Shown: positions 23,554 to 32,480 of the stretch, in pieces
Layout: each line of letters opens with the position of its first letter
Position numbering within the stretch: the first letter of the stretch is position 1
Origin: Aquimarina sp. RZ0
GTDB lineage: Bacteria > Bacteroidota > Bacteroidia > Flavobacteriales > Flavobacteriaceae
Reading direction: 5' to 3'
Length of the DNA stretch: 32,700 nt
NCBI RefSeq assembly: GCF_008370685.1
Contig: NZ_VTZU01000073.1
Span: 1 to 32,700 of the forward strand
The notes under the pieces: model-generated
Told to the model about the DNA's origin: nothing
What the model saw: the letters and a program-made list of their open reading frames with translations, nothing else
Database searches by the model: none
Made by a program: the position numbers and the translations under genes

Positions 23554-24804
23554 CTATATTTTTGCTCTTTTATTCATTATTTCTTTCTTCAGGAAATATA
23601 AGATTTGAAATACTAACAGGATTGCCATTGCAACTATTTGCATCAATACTACCTGAGTCAGGTTTTCATGAAAATATACAATAAGGACTACCTGCGAAAT
23701 CCCTAGTAACGCTGATAATATCACAGGAATGTACTGATCTAATGATAAGAAGTAATATGCAAAAATATTAGAGATCGCAAATAACGAAGTAGCAATGGCA
23801 TATTTCCATAATAAAGGTGCCATACTGAGATATTCTGATCCGAACATACTATTAATTACAAACTCTGGGAATATATAGCAACTCGCAATAATACAAGAAG
23901 ATAATAATGCTATATATCCTACATACTTAAAAAGAATATCAGTATGCGGTTCTCCATCTTTTTGTTTTTGCACCACTTTGGGTAATAGCAACATCACAAA
24001 CATCCAGGCTACAAAATAAACAACTCTTCCGATCAATGCCAGCGATGCATATAGTCCGGCATCATAGGTTTCAAAATAGTGCTTCACCATAAGAATATCA
24101 CTATTATTTATAATTATCTGAGTCAATTCATAAAACGCAGTAAGTACAAAAAATTTAGTTACATATTTTGATTGATTGGGTGGTAGCGTATAGGATTTAA
24201 AAAGGGATATATCTTTAGTTCTAAATGGAAAAAGTCCTAAAACAAATGAAATACCAATACCTAATGCAATTAAGATTGAAAATTGAGCACCAATCGCATA
24301 AATTAATACCAGTGTAATCATCAACCTGGTTAACATTTCTGCCTGGTATGTAACTGCCAGTTTATCAAACTTCTTCCCCCCTTGAAATACGCCTCTGTTA
24401 ACACTCATAAAGAAATAAACAGGAACTCCAATACCAAAAATGATAAACATATCAGATGACTTGGTATTAAAAACTTCCTGTAAACTCTCAGAAAACAAAA
24501 TGAGAAGAATCCCCAAAGCTACTCCGGCAAAGGCTGCATATTTATACATCTTATTAATAAAACTAACAAAAACATCCTGATCATATATCACCGAAAATTT
24601 GGCTACTGTTAATTGAAATGTCATTGCCAAAAATGACAATACCAATAAAAATGTAATCAGCAATGCCGCATCTGCAAATTCTTCTGGACCTAATATCCTC
24701 CCTAACAATAAATTATACAGATAGTTACCTGCATTTACGATAACTACGCTGATCATAAACTTTTGTTCAGCGCTGATTTTTTGTAAAATAGTATCTATTA
24801 CCAT
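23554..24804 (-). CDS. MOP-superfamily polysaccharide flippase (Wzx/PST-like)
   Basis: The 416-residue inner-membrane protein has about twelve hydrophobic helices and the overall sequence style of polysaccharide transporters of the MATE/MOP superfamily. Examples are SVVIVNAGNYLYNLLLGRIL in the first helix, LGPEEFADAALLITFLL (the conserved LGPxxF/Y-A element), GVPVYFFMSVNRGVFQGGKKF in helix 4, and NSDILMVKHYFETYDAGLYA, matching the conserved D-x-L-x-V-x-x-x-x-G-x-Y-A/S motif in the second half. Such proteins move lipid-linked oligosaccharides, or in the PelG case a growing polymer, across the inner membrane. It lies 136 bases before the STAS gene on the same strand and is preceded by a perfect 20-base palindrome at 24863-24882. 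Confidence 0.88.
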   Translation of the reverse strand: MVIDTILQKISAEQKFMISVVIVNAGNYLYNLLLGRILGPEEFADAALLITFLLVLSFLAMTFQLTVAKFSVIYDQDVFVSFINKMYKYAAFAGVALGILLILFSESLQEVFNTKSSDMFIIFGIGVPVYFFMSVNRGVFQGGKKFDKLAVTYQAEMLTRLMITLVLIYAIGAQFSILIALGIGISFVLGLFPFRTKDISLFKSYTLPPNQSKYVTKFFVLTAFYELTQIIINNSDILMVKHYFETYDAGLYASLALIGRVVYFVAWMFVMLLLPKVVQKQKDGEPHTDILFKYVGYIALLSSCIIASCYIFPEFVINSMFGSEYLSMAPLLWKYAIATSLFAISNIFAYYFLSLDQYIPVILSALLGISQVVLIVYFHENLTQVVLMQIVAMAILLVFQILYFLKKEIMNKRAKI

Positions 24805-24862
24805 GATTATTATGATCTAATGAATGTTTTATATACGTTTTTCTTGTATGATTATATACAGC

Positions 24863-24882
24863 CTTGATGACAAGTCATCAAG
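24863..24882. promoter_or_regulatory. Perfect 20-base palindrome upstream of the flippase gene
   Basis: CTTGATGACAAGTCATCAAG consists of 9-base arms around AA. It lies between the stop of the 1325-aa gene (24903) and the flippase start (24804), 59 bases before the latter. No T run follows on the minus strand, so it is more likely a dimer-binding operator than a terminator. Confidence 0.5.
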
Positions 24883-24902
24883 CATCCTTCTTACTTATAT
24901 AA

Positions 24903-27900
24903 CTAGTATAATAGAAAGCTTCCTATATACTCTTTGTTTCCATCCCCGACAAGTATATACTTATACATTCCCCGGTTCAGGTTTTTGGAAGTAAACGTTG
25001 TTGTTTTGGGTTGATCCACAGAGACGTTCAATTCTTCCTGTTGTACAACTCTACCTAGCATATCCATAACACATATACTCAGTTTTTTATGTTCATCAGG
25101 CACTACAATACTTGTTGTTTGCTGAAAAGGGTTCGGATAGTTAAAAACCTTACTTAAACTCACTCCTGAAGTTGGTCCTTCGGTTTGCTCAACTGCTTTG
25201 ATACCGGTAAAAGCAAGTTTAGCAATTGCTATTTCGAAAGAAGAGAAATCTGTATAATTTCCTTGAATTGAGAATACGATACTTTTTACATTTTCTATTT
25301 CGGAAGCATTTTCTGAATTAGGATTTGTAAAGTCTGAAAATGGTATCGTATGTATTTGTTTTGTTTCTCCTACCGGGATAGTATATCTAAATCGTTCATT
25401 CCAATCTACCAGTTCATCAGTAATAAGAATAACCTCTACCTCTTTGTCTGTCAATAGCTCAAATTCTAATCCGCTATATTCTGAAACGTCCAAAGATAAA
25501 TCTCCTCCAACTATATTTCTGAAGATATTTAGTGTTTCCTTTAGAGTTCCATCTACGGTAACCTCTCTCTCTATCGCATAGTAATTTTCTGTAGCTTCTT
25601 CGCTAGTTTCACCTTTAAGAATAGTAAAATCAGTAACTTCTACACTTTCTTCCTGATAATCTAATCCCCACGGACCATCTGCAAGATATAAGGCATCTGT
25701 TTTGTTTGTATCATCTGCAATAGCAAATCCAATATCAAACAAGTGTCCTGTCTCAATTGTGATTTTTTCAGTGTAGGCTCCTGATAATGAAACTGAGGTT
25801 GTAATTAATTCTTCTTCGGATAATTCTGTTTCTCTTTTATTCCCTCTAAAATTAATTTGAGTAGCTTGTTCTTTGTTTACAATATCTAGTACAAGGCTTC
25901 CATTTCTATAAAATCCTTGCTGAACAAAGACTAATGGTATATTAGATCGGAGGTATGTTTTACCCAATCCTTTTTCTGATAAAAGTTTATCAATAATAGT
26001 ATTAGCTATATTTACTGCTTGTGGAATAGAACCTCCCCAGATCTGAAAATTAAGATAATCTCCCTGCGGATATTGGTCAATGTTCCATAAACTATATAAT
26101 TCATTCTGAAATTCGTCTAATCTTATAGAAAAATGCAAGGCTTGCTCTACTTCTCCAGAGGATCTTCTTATTTTTGTATTTACCAGCGTGTAGTTACGAA
26201 CTCTTACTGTTCTTATATCTTCTAAAACTGACCCATTCAACCGATCACATATCGTTTTAGAATGATCATATACACTCCCATTCGTTAGGGTTGCCAGGGC
26301 CGCTCCTACTCGACTTTCTCCATCATAATAATCGATAGAAAACACAGATTGTGCATTCGTAATCCCTATCAAATCTTCTGGAGTAGATACAAAAGAAGTT
26401 TCGATTCCAGAAGCGCCTGTTTGTGGAAAATAAACACTCAAATCCCGATTATTTCCTATTTTATAAGATACATCAGACGGATTAAATGATTTTTGTAATT
26501 TTTTCTTATTATAAACTTTATTTGTCTTTGATCTTGTAAAATTTCTTTTAGCGATCAGACTTGCCAAATCACCATTACTTTCCAGTCCTCCGTCATTACC
26601 AGAGGTAACTTGTCTTTGTTTTTCTAATTCAGGAATATTCGTTGTTTTAATGGATGAAAATTGATCCGCCTTAATAGAAAACAGAATATCATTAAAATCG
26701 TGATCAATTCCTGGATAATCTCTCCTCAAATCTTCAAAACCAAGTATAAGCTGTTCACTAGACGTATCTGCTAATAATACATTATGTGGTTGTAATGTTT
26801 CATCACATTCCGGATTGAATTTTGTTTGAGAATATAACTGCCAGACACCTTCGTCTATCGCATTGTTATTCCAGGAATCAGCCAATAAAACCCATCCAAT
26901 TCCTGTATTAGCAGGAAAACTACCCAGGTTTACAGTATTTCCAGAATCTAATCCTCCATTACTTCCGGAAGCGGATGCATTAGGAAGAATAATCGTAATA
27001 TCTTCTGGAGAAGGTGCCTGATTTAATGGTGAATTGATATCATATGTATAATACCCTAGGGTATTTTGATATGTTGTATTTTCGCTTATAAAGGTGATTG
27101 AGATATTGGTTGTATTTTCTAAAATAACATCTGTATCATATCCTCCATAAATATAATTAGGGTTCAACTCTGAAACCGCACTTCCTTCTGGTAGTGCTGT
27201 ATCTATTTTTGTTATGATATCTGAGTCAATAGCTCTGTTTGTTACTAAATAATCAGGTACTCCATTAACATCATAGGTCCCCAAATATTGATAGCGTTCT
27301 CCAATACTAGCTATAGGAAAGCTATTAGGATTCTGATCTCCATTATCTGCATCAAAAACAGATTCTTTTGTATCAAAATTATCATCCAGACCATCCTGAT
27401 CAAAATCATTATTTGCTATTATTGTATCAGCAATACCATCACTATTGGTATCATATGCATCTACGGTATCCAGTATTCCATCATTATTAGAGTCTGTATC
27501 CAGGAAATCCGGAATATCAGTATTATCTGTATTTTGATATCCTTGAGGCACACCTCCCTGATCTGCATCAAAGCTATCATCCATACCATCTCTATCCTGA
27601 TCAGAACCAGATAATGCCACAAAATTCGCACTATTCTGACCTTCGATAAGATCAATTATTCCATCTTGATCTGAATCTATATCGTATGGATCATATATTA
27701 AATCACCATCGGTATCATCTGGAAAAAATACAATCCCCGTTTGATCGACATCTACGATATCAGCAATTCCATCAAAATCAGAATCCTGAAAACCGGTATC
27801 ATTGATGTTAAACATACCATCGCCATTGGTATCATAGTTTCCTAATCCGGCTTCTACAATATCATATATCCCGTCATTATCACTATCCAGATCTAATACA

Positions 27901-28880
27901 TTAGGAACACCATCTCTATCCGTATCAAATGCAAGAGAAACTCCACTATTACAGGTATTACCAAAATCGGCATCTAAATAATTAAATATTCCATCATTAT
28001 CATCATCGCCATAAGGGTCAATCCCTCCTCCTTCTACAATATCAGGAATACCATCTCCGTCTGTATCTTTGTCAAAAGGATCCAATACCTCATCTGCATC
28101 TGCATCAATTGGAGACACTCCGGCAGCACATTTAAAACCATCATTCTGGTTAGTCACTTCTGTATTATTAAGCAATGTCGCATATGGAGATGTTGCTTCA
28201 TAATCATTTATTAGATGTAACCCTCCTTTATTACTAGATACATACAATCTATTACTAGTATCTGTATAGCAAGCTCCAAAAGTATCATTAGGTAAATCCG
28301 TAACCGTCTTAGAACTAAAAACCGGTGTTCCTCCAGACAAATCCCACTTATAAACATTTCTCTTACTACCTCCATAAAGGCTACCATTAATAAAAACAAT
28401 ATCTGCACATGTATTAGGAGATGCCTGATCAGCTACTATGATCTCAAAAGTAGGTGCAGTAGAGCCGTCATAATCCTGGAGGTTAACAATTTTATGAAAA
28501 GATTGTCTCCCCAAGCTATTTTGGAAAACCCATAAATTTCCTTCATTATCAATATCTGCTGCATATCCTCCACCAAATTCGGTACTTCCATTAGATGCAA
28601 CAGCTCCCAGATCAATGACTTGATCTGTTCCTATTCGTAATAAGTGTTTGTCACTGCTTCTAATGGCATAGAGGTAATCATCTACCGTATTATACCCCCC
28701 GGCATTATAGCTAGGTGTTGTATGTAAGGGAGCAGAATAAGTTCCTGTGATAGGGTCATAAGATCTTAGAGATCCGGAAATTACTTGGTAAAATTTTGCT
28801 TCGTTACAATCAAAAGATTGTTGAGATTGGACAAAACTTATAGTAAAAAATAATAGTATTAATAAGGTAATTTTTTTCAT
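24903..28880 (-). CDS. Giant T9SS-exported protein with Ca-binding (TSP3) repeats, DUF4114 and sugar-binding-like module
   Basis: The 1325-residue protein starts with a signal peptide (TLLILLFFTISFVQSQ). Residues about 20-250 form a propeller-like DUF6923-type region. Residues about 255-520 carry many thrombospondin-type-3 calcium loops (DTDGDGIPD, DSDNDGIYD, DSDQDGIID, each with a Pro or Ile-Val-Glu spacer). Residues about 655-740 match DUF4114 (IGWVLLADSWNN, HNVLLADTSSEQLILGFEDL, DHDFNDILFSI). Residues about 1125-1230 look like a CBM11/CIA30-type jelly roll (YSGLEFELLTD, SIVFSIQGNY). The last 80 residues are a type A T9SS sorting domain (NYPNPFQQTT ... GRVVQQEEL ... LNRGMYKYILV). It is thus secreted and surface-anchored or released. 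In this locus it could be a matrix protein binding the polysaccharide. No enzymatic motif was seen. Confidence 0.88.
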   Translation of the reverse strand: MKKITLLILLFFTISFVQSQQSFDCNEAKFYQVISGSLRSYDPITGTYSAPLHTTPSYNAGGYNTVDDYLYAIRSSDKHLLRIGTDQVIDLGAVASNGSTEFGGGYAADIDNEGNLWVFQNSLGRQSFHKIVNLQDYDGSTAPTFEIIVADQASPNTCADIVFINGSLYGGSKRNVYKWDLSGGTPVFSSKTVTDLPNDTFGACYTDTSNRLYVSSNKGGLHLINDYEATSPYATLLNNTEVTNQNDGFKCAAGVSPIDADADEVLDPFDKDTDGDGIPDIVEGGGIDPYGDDDNDGIFNYLDADFGNTCNSGVSLAFDTDRDGVPNVLDLDSDNDGIYDIVEAGLGNYDTNGDGMFNINDTGFQDSDFDGIADIVDVDQTGIVFFPDDTDGDLIYDPYDIDSDQDGIIDLIEGQNSANFVALSGSDQDRDGMDDSFDADQGGVPQGYQNTDNTDIPDFLDTDSNNDGILDTVDAYDTNSDGIADTIIANNDFDQDGLDDNFDTKESVFDADNGDQNPNSFPIASIGERYQYLGTYDVNGVPDYLVTNRAIDSDIITKIDTALPEGSAVSELNPNYIYGGYDTDVILENTTNISITFISENTTYQNTLGYYTYDINSPLNQAPSPEDITIILPNASASGSNGGLDSGNTVNLGSFPANTGIGWVLLADSWNNNAIDEGVWQLYSQTKFNPECDETLQPHNVLLADTSSEQLILGFEDLRRDYPGIDHDFNDILFSIKADQFSSIKTTNIPELEKQRQVTSGNDGGLESNGDLASLIAKRNFTRSKTNKVYNKKKLQKSFNPSDVSYKIGNNRDLSVYFPQTGASGIETSFVSTPEDLIGITNAQSVFSIDYYDGESRVGAALATLTNGSVYDHSKTICDRLNGSVLEDIRTVRVRNYTLVNTKIRRSSGEVEQALHFSIRLDEFQNELYSLWNIDQYPQGDYLNFQIWGGSIPQAVNIANTIIDKLLSEKGLGKTYLRSNIPLVFVQQGFYRNGSLVLDIVNKEQATQINFRGNKRETELSEEELITTSVSLSGAYTEKITIETGHLFDIGFAIADDTNKTDALYLADGPWGLDYQEESVEVTDFTILKGETSEEATENYYAIEREVTVDGTLKETLNIFRNIVGGDLSLDVSEYSGLEFELLTDKEVEVILITDELVDWNERFRYTIPVGETKQIHTIPFSDFTNPNSENASEIENVKSIVFSIQGNYTDFSSFEIAIAKLAFTGIKAVEQTEGPTSGVSLSKVFNYPNPFQQTTSIVVPDEHKKLSICVMDMLGRVVQQEELNVSVDQPKTTTFTSKNLNRGMYKYILVGDGNKEYIGSFLLY

Positions 28881-29051
28881 AATAGGTATCAGAAATTAGG
28901 TTTATCTAGCTTAAAGCTACTGCTTATGGCAGAAAGCAATCCTACGTATTCGATAAATGCAACTTAAGTATAGGTAAGCGGTCTACATCATTTGATGAGT
29001 GATATGCTACTTTATATAAATTACACTGTATTTTTAATTTAAAAAAAGTAG

Positions 29052-29855
29052 TTATCTAACCATATACATCTGTGTTTTTAGATTAAAAATATCTGAGGCA
29101 TTCCCACTATGGGTATTGATGTTAAAATAATTGGCCCATATTAAGATCAAATTAAAAGGAATGAGAAACGAATCTTTAAGTGTTATTTTAGACCCTTCTA
29201 CTTCTATCCAACTATCAAGGGGTTCTTCACTGATTGAATGTAACAAGTCTTTTAACCCTATATGTTTCTTAAGTCTCAAGAATATTTCGATATCAAACAA
29301 CCAACGACTTATAAATCTTTTATGATAAATATTTTCTATAATCTCTTTCTTAAAAACTTTGGCTCCACATTGAGTATCCTTAATTGGCAATTGAAGAATA
29401 AATTGAATAAAAAATCCTACAAAATTGGATAAGAACTTTCTAACAGGGCTTCTTTCAATCTGATTCGCATTTTCTGCCTTTCTGGATCCAAAAACCATAG
29501 TTAATTTATCATCACTATTCAGTTTTTGCACTAAATTATCTAGTTCTTCCAGTGATGTAGATAAATCGGCATCCAAAAATGCAATATTATCTATATACGA
29601 TAATGAGTTAAGGTAATTGGCACCTGTCTGAACAGCGGTCGCTTTACCTTGATTAACTTCTAGATCAATTACTGAGATTTTTTGATGATTTCTTTTTTTC
29701 AGTTCTTGAAGCATTTCTAAAGTCTTATCAGTACTTCCGTCATTCACAAAACATAAGTGGTAATTAGCATTTTTGTTTAAAAAATTGCAAAACTTCTCCT
29801 TCTCCAGTCTATAATACTCATTATAGCATGGAACAATAATTCCTGTCTTTTTCAT
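29052..29855 (-). CDS. GT2 glycosyltransferase, DPM1/Alg5-like (right paralog)
   Basis: The 267-residue protein is the paralog of the GT2 enzyme at 14911-15732 and shares all its motifs: GIIVPCYNEYYRL, HLCFVNDGSTDKT, GKATAVQTGA, FLDADLSTS, MVFGSR, DTQCGAKVFKK and SRWLFDIEIFLRLKK. It too lacks C-terminal transmembrane helices. It probably makes a polyprenyl-phosphate-linked sugar or acts on a lipid-linked intermediate. The gene is upstream of the giant T9SS gene on the minus strand with 171 bases between them; that gap has a small CATCATTTGATG palindrome at 28986-28997. Having two diverged copies at opposite ends of one locus suggests that they use different donors or acceptors. Confidence 0.88.
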   Translation of the reverse strand: MKKTGIIVPCYNEYYRLEKEKFCNFLNKNANYHLCFVNDGSTDKTLEMLQELKKRNHQKISVIDLEVNQGKATAVQTGANYLNSLSYIDNIAFLDADLSTSLEELDNLVQKLNSDDKLTMVFGSRKAENANQIERSPVRKFLSNFVGFFIQFILQLPIKDTQCGAKVFKKEIIENIYHKRFISRWLFDIEIFLRLKKHIGLKDLLHSISEEPLDSWIEVEGSKITLKDSFLIPFNLILIWANYFNINTHSGNASDIFNLKTQMYMVR

Positions 29856-29871
29856 TATATTTTTCTACGAT

Positions 29872-30066
29872 TTAGGCATACTTTACAAGTGACGATGGAT
29901 GGGCAAGGATGTAAAATATGTTAAAATAATATTCGTTCTTTTTTAAAACGTTTTCAATTATTTTTTTAATTAAACTTTCTTCTGGGGCTTTCTGAAGATT
30001 CTGTTTATACGTTACAATTAGTGTTGAGCTCTCATTACTAATCTGTTGTAAAGATAATATAGTCAA
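29872..30066 (-). CDS. Possible small protein (64 aa) upstream of the right GT2 gene
   Basis: A 64-codon frame starts at a TTG (an in-frame TGA lies directly before it) and ends 16 bases before the GT2 start. The product is soluble and looks protein-like: ISNESSTLIVTYKQNLQK, then SLIKKIIENVLKKNEYYFN with amphipathic helix character. No ATG is available in this frame and no family was recognised. Position and composition favour a real gene cotranscribed with the GT2 gene; the weak start argues against it. Confidence 0.35.
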   Translation of the reverse strand: MTILSLQQISNESSTLIVTYKQNLQKAPEESLIKKIIENVLKKNEYYFNIFYILAHPSSLVKYA

Positions 30067-30377
30067 TCAATCGACGTATACGGAAAAACCACACTATTTT
30101 TACGTTATGTTAAAGAAATGTGTATTTCGTCTATTTTTAATGTATTTAGCTTAAATTTTAACATTTGTTAACCATTAAAAAGAAGGAATAGTACTACAAA
30201 TTAACTATTTTAGACTTGAAACTTGCAAACCTTAACGTAAAAAAAAGGGGTTTTTCCCCCTTAATACAATCTTTTTAAAGGGAATTTTTACTCAAAAACA
30301 TCATTTTTATAAGGGAAAAAATCTTTTTATAAGATACTATTGACTAACTTCATACCTTAATTAAGAAAAATCTTCTT
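30067..30377. promoter_or_regulatory. Divergent intergenic region with a G/C hairpin and repeated TTTTTATAAG
   Basis: This 311-base gap separates the minus-strand GT2 unit from the plus-strand YaiO-like gene. AAGGGG (30245-30250) and CCCCTT (30257-30262) form a hairpin with flanking A and T runs. Three related words follow: TTTTTAAAGGGAA (30272), TTTTTATAAGGGAA (30304) and TTTTTATAAG (30324); the last two start 20 bases apart. They may be regulator sites or part of a leader RNA for the YaiO-like gene, whose ATG is at 30378. Confidence 0.35.
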
Positions 30378-32459
30378 ATGGTTGATAAATTCACGTGCTC
30401 ATTTCTTTTTATGTTTTGTTCTATCATTTTGGCGCAAGACATGCAAGAAGGGTTTAATTTTCTGGAAACTGGAAAATACAAAGAGGCTTCACTTTTTTTT
30501 GAAAACATACTAAAAGAATACCCAGAAAACAAAACTGCAAAATTATGTTATGGAAGAGCTGTAGGATTATCAGGGGATTCAGAAAAGGCAATTTTAATTT
30601 TTACAGCGCTAAGAAATCAGTTTCCAGAAGATTTTGAGATCAAACTAAATTATGCTGAATCTTTATTATGGGATAGACAATTTCCTGAAGCTGAACCCTT
30701 CTACAAAAAACTTACAGATGAGCAACCCACTAGTTTCCCTGCTGTCCTCGGGTATGCAAATACGCTTTCCAATCTTAAAAAATACCCTCTGGCATTAAAG
30801 GAAGTAACCAAAGCATTGAATTTACAAAAGGGAAATGCAAATGCATTAATCTCTAGAAAATATATCCGATTAGGATATGCCAATCAAATATCTCAGAATA
30901 AAGAATATGAAAAAGCTTTGGCTATGCTAGCTCAAAATCTTGTTGATTTCCCCAACGATAAGGATACTCAATTAAACAGAGCCAATATATACCTGATTAC
31001 AAAAAAACTCGATAGTGCCACAGCTGTATATAAAGAAATTGCTACTAATACAAAGGATAGTATTATCGCTATGAACGGATTGGCACTGATAGCACATCAA
31101 AAACATAAAGAAAAAAAAGCCTTAGAAATTACAAGGACAAACATTAAAAAGGCAGAAAGATATGCTAATAGTGATGCTGAACTATATTTTTCTGCAAAAG
31201 AGCGATACATCCAGGCACTTTTATGGAATCAGAAATTTTCTACAGCTACTCAGGAAATAGAGAAATTACAATCAGCATACCCGAATAATAACAGTGTATT
31301 ATCATTATCTGCCAGCAGTGGCATGTACACTAGTCATTTTAAGAAAAGTATCAAAAACTATACTCAGATACTTTCTGTATCAGAAAGTTCATTTGATGGC
31401 AATCTAGGTATTGCTAATGCCTATCGCGCAACTGCAAACGATATGAAGGCTTATGAATATGCTTTTAAAACATTACATTTTTATCCAAAACAGCCAGATG
31501 CAGAAAAATTAATACAAACGCTAAAGAAATCTCATACGCCTTTTATAGAAGAAAAAACAACCTTCACTTTTGACAATGGTGATAATGAAGCTGTAAGTCT
31601 GTATCTAAACTCAGAAATACCATTTTCTACCAAATTTAAAACAACAGCAAGCTATACCTATCGTACTACCAAAAATGAAAAAACCGCAATTGATGCCAAA
31701 TCTCATACTATATCTGCAGGATTGAATTATATCTGGAACGGAAGAATTTCTATGTCAGGAAATATAGGTGTCACTAGTGCCAACGGACGCACCAATACAT
31801 TTACATCACTTCTGGGAGAGATCATAATAAAAACCAAACCTTTCAGACTTCATAATTTAGATATTGGATACAGAAGGGAATTACAAAATTTTAATGCGGA
31901 TTTAATCAATCGCGAAATTTTAATGAACCATTATTTATGTAACTATAACCTAAGTACCAATTTTAATCTGGGTTGGTTTACACAATATATGTACACATTG
32001 CAAACAGATGATAATACAAGAAATCTGGTATTTACATCATTATATTATTCTATTTTGCGTCGTCCGGTACTCAAAACAGGGATCAATTATCAATACATCT
32101 CATTTGCCAATCAGGTACCTACAACATATTTTAGCCCAGAAAAATTTCATCTGACCGAAATATTTGCCGAATTAGTGAGTGATCCTCAAAAAAAATGGTT
32201 CTTTCAGATCAGTGCTGCTTTAGGAAAGCAATTTGTAGAAGAAGATCCTGCATCCACTACCTTTAGAGCCGAAAGCAAATTAGGATATCGGTTTTCGAAT
32301 AGGTTTATAACCAACATCTATGGAAAGTATAGTAATATTGCATCGGCTACAGCCGCTGGTTTTAGATTTACAGAATTTGGTTTCAAACTAAAATGGTATT
32401 TCTTACCAAAACCTATTTTTGATAAAAAGATTATGCTACTAAAAAAAGAAGCAGAATAA
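30378..32459 (+). CDS. TPR plus outer-membrane beta-barrel protein (YaiO-like)
   Basis: A signal peptide (about residues 1-19, ending SIILAQ) directs export. Residues 20-370 are TPR-like helical repeats, recognisable from units such as FNFLETGKYKEASLFFENIL, YGRAVGLSGDSEKAILIF, YAESLLWDRQFPEAEPFYKKL and YANTLSNLKKYPLALKEV. Residues about 385-693 are rich in alternating beta strands (FKTTASYTYRTT, ISAGLNYIWNG, HNLDIGYRREL) and match the YaiO-type outer-membrane barrel; the last strand ends FGFKLKWYFLPK. TPR-barrel proteins such as PelB and PgaA guide polysaccharides through the periplasm and across the outer membrane, so this is the natural exporter candidate of the locus. The gene ends in a hairpin at 32451-32474. 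No other gene shares its transcript in the window. Confidence 0.85.
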   Translation: MVDKFTCSFLFMFCSIILAQDMQEGFNFLETGKYKEASLFFENILKEYPENKTAKLCYGRAVGLSGDSEKAILIFTALRNQFPEDFEIKLNYAESLLWDRQFPEAEPFYKKLTDEQPTSFPAVLGYANTLSNLKKYPLALKEVTKALNLQKGNANALISRKYIRLGYANQISQNKEYEKALAMLAQNLVDFPNDKDTQLNRANIYLITKKLDSATAVYKEIATNTKDSIIAMNGLALIAHQKHKEKKALEITRTNIKKAERYANSDAELYFSAKERYIQALLWNQKFSTATQEIEKLQSAYPNNNSVLSLSASSGMYTSHFKKSIKNYTQILSVSESSFDGNLGIANAYRATANDMKAYEYAFKTLHFYPKQPDAEKLIQTLKKSHTPFIEEKTTFTFDNGDNEAVSLYLNSEIPFSTKFKTTASYTYRTTKNEKTAIDAKSHTISAGLNYIWNGRISMSGNIGVTSANGRTNTFTSLLGEIIIKTKPFRLHNLDIGYRRELQNFNADLINREILMNHYLCNYNLSTNFNLGWFTQYMYTLQTDDNTRNLVFTSLYYSILRRPVLKTGINYQYISFANQVPTTYFSPEKFHLTEIFAELVSDPQKKWFFQISAALGKQFVEEDPASTTFRAESKLGYRFSNRFITNIYGKYSNIASATAAGFRFTEFGFKLKWYFLPKPIFDKKIMLLKKEAE

Positions 32460-32480
32460 ATACGTGTATTCTGCCTCTTT
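32451..32480 (+). terminator. Hairpin terminator of the YaiO-like gene
   Basis: GCAGAATA (32451-32458, overlapping the stop codon) pairs with TATTCTGC (32467-32474), followed by CTCTTT. The stem is 8 bp and the T run short, so termination is likely but not certain. The remaining 220 bases to the window edge hold only a 30-codon plus-strand frame at 32537-32629 of doubtful reality. Confidence 0.5.

Noticed and set aside
27288..27614. Plus-strand 108-codon frame inside the giant T9SS gene, rich in Ile
   Set aside because: It is the complement of the repeated DxDxDG coding sequence and has repetitive low-complexity composition, so it is a shadow of the real gene.
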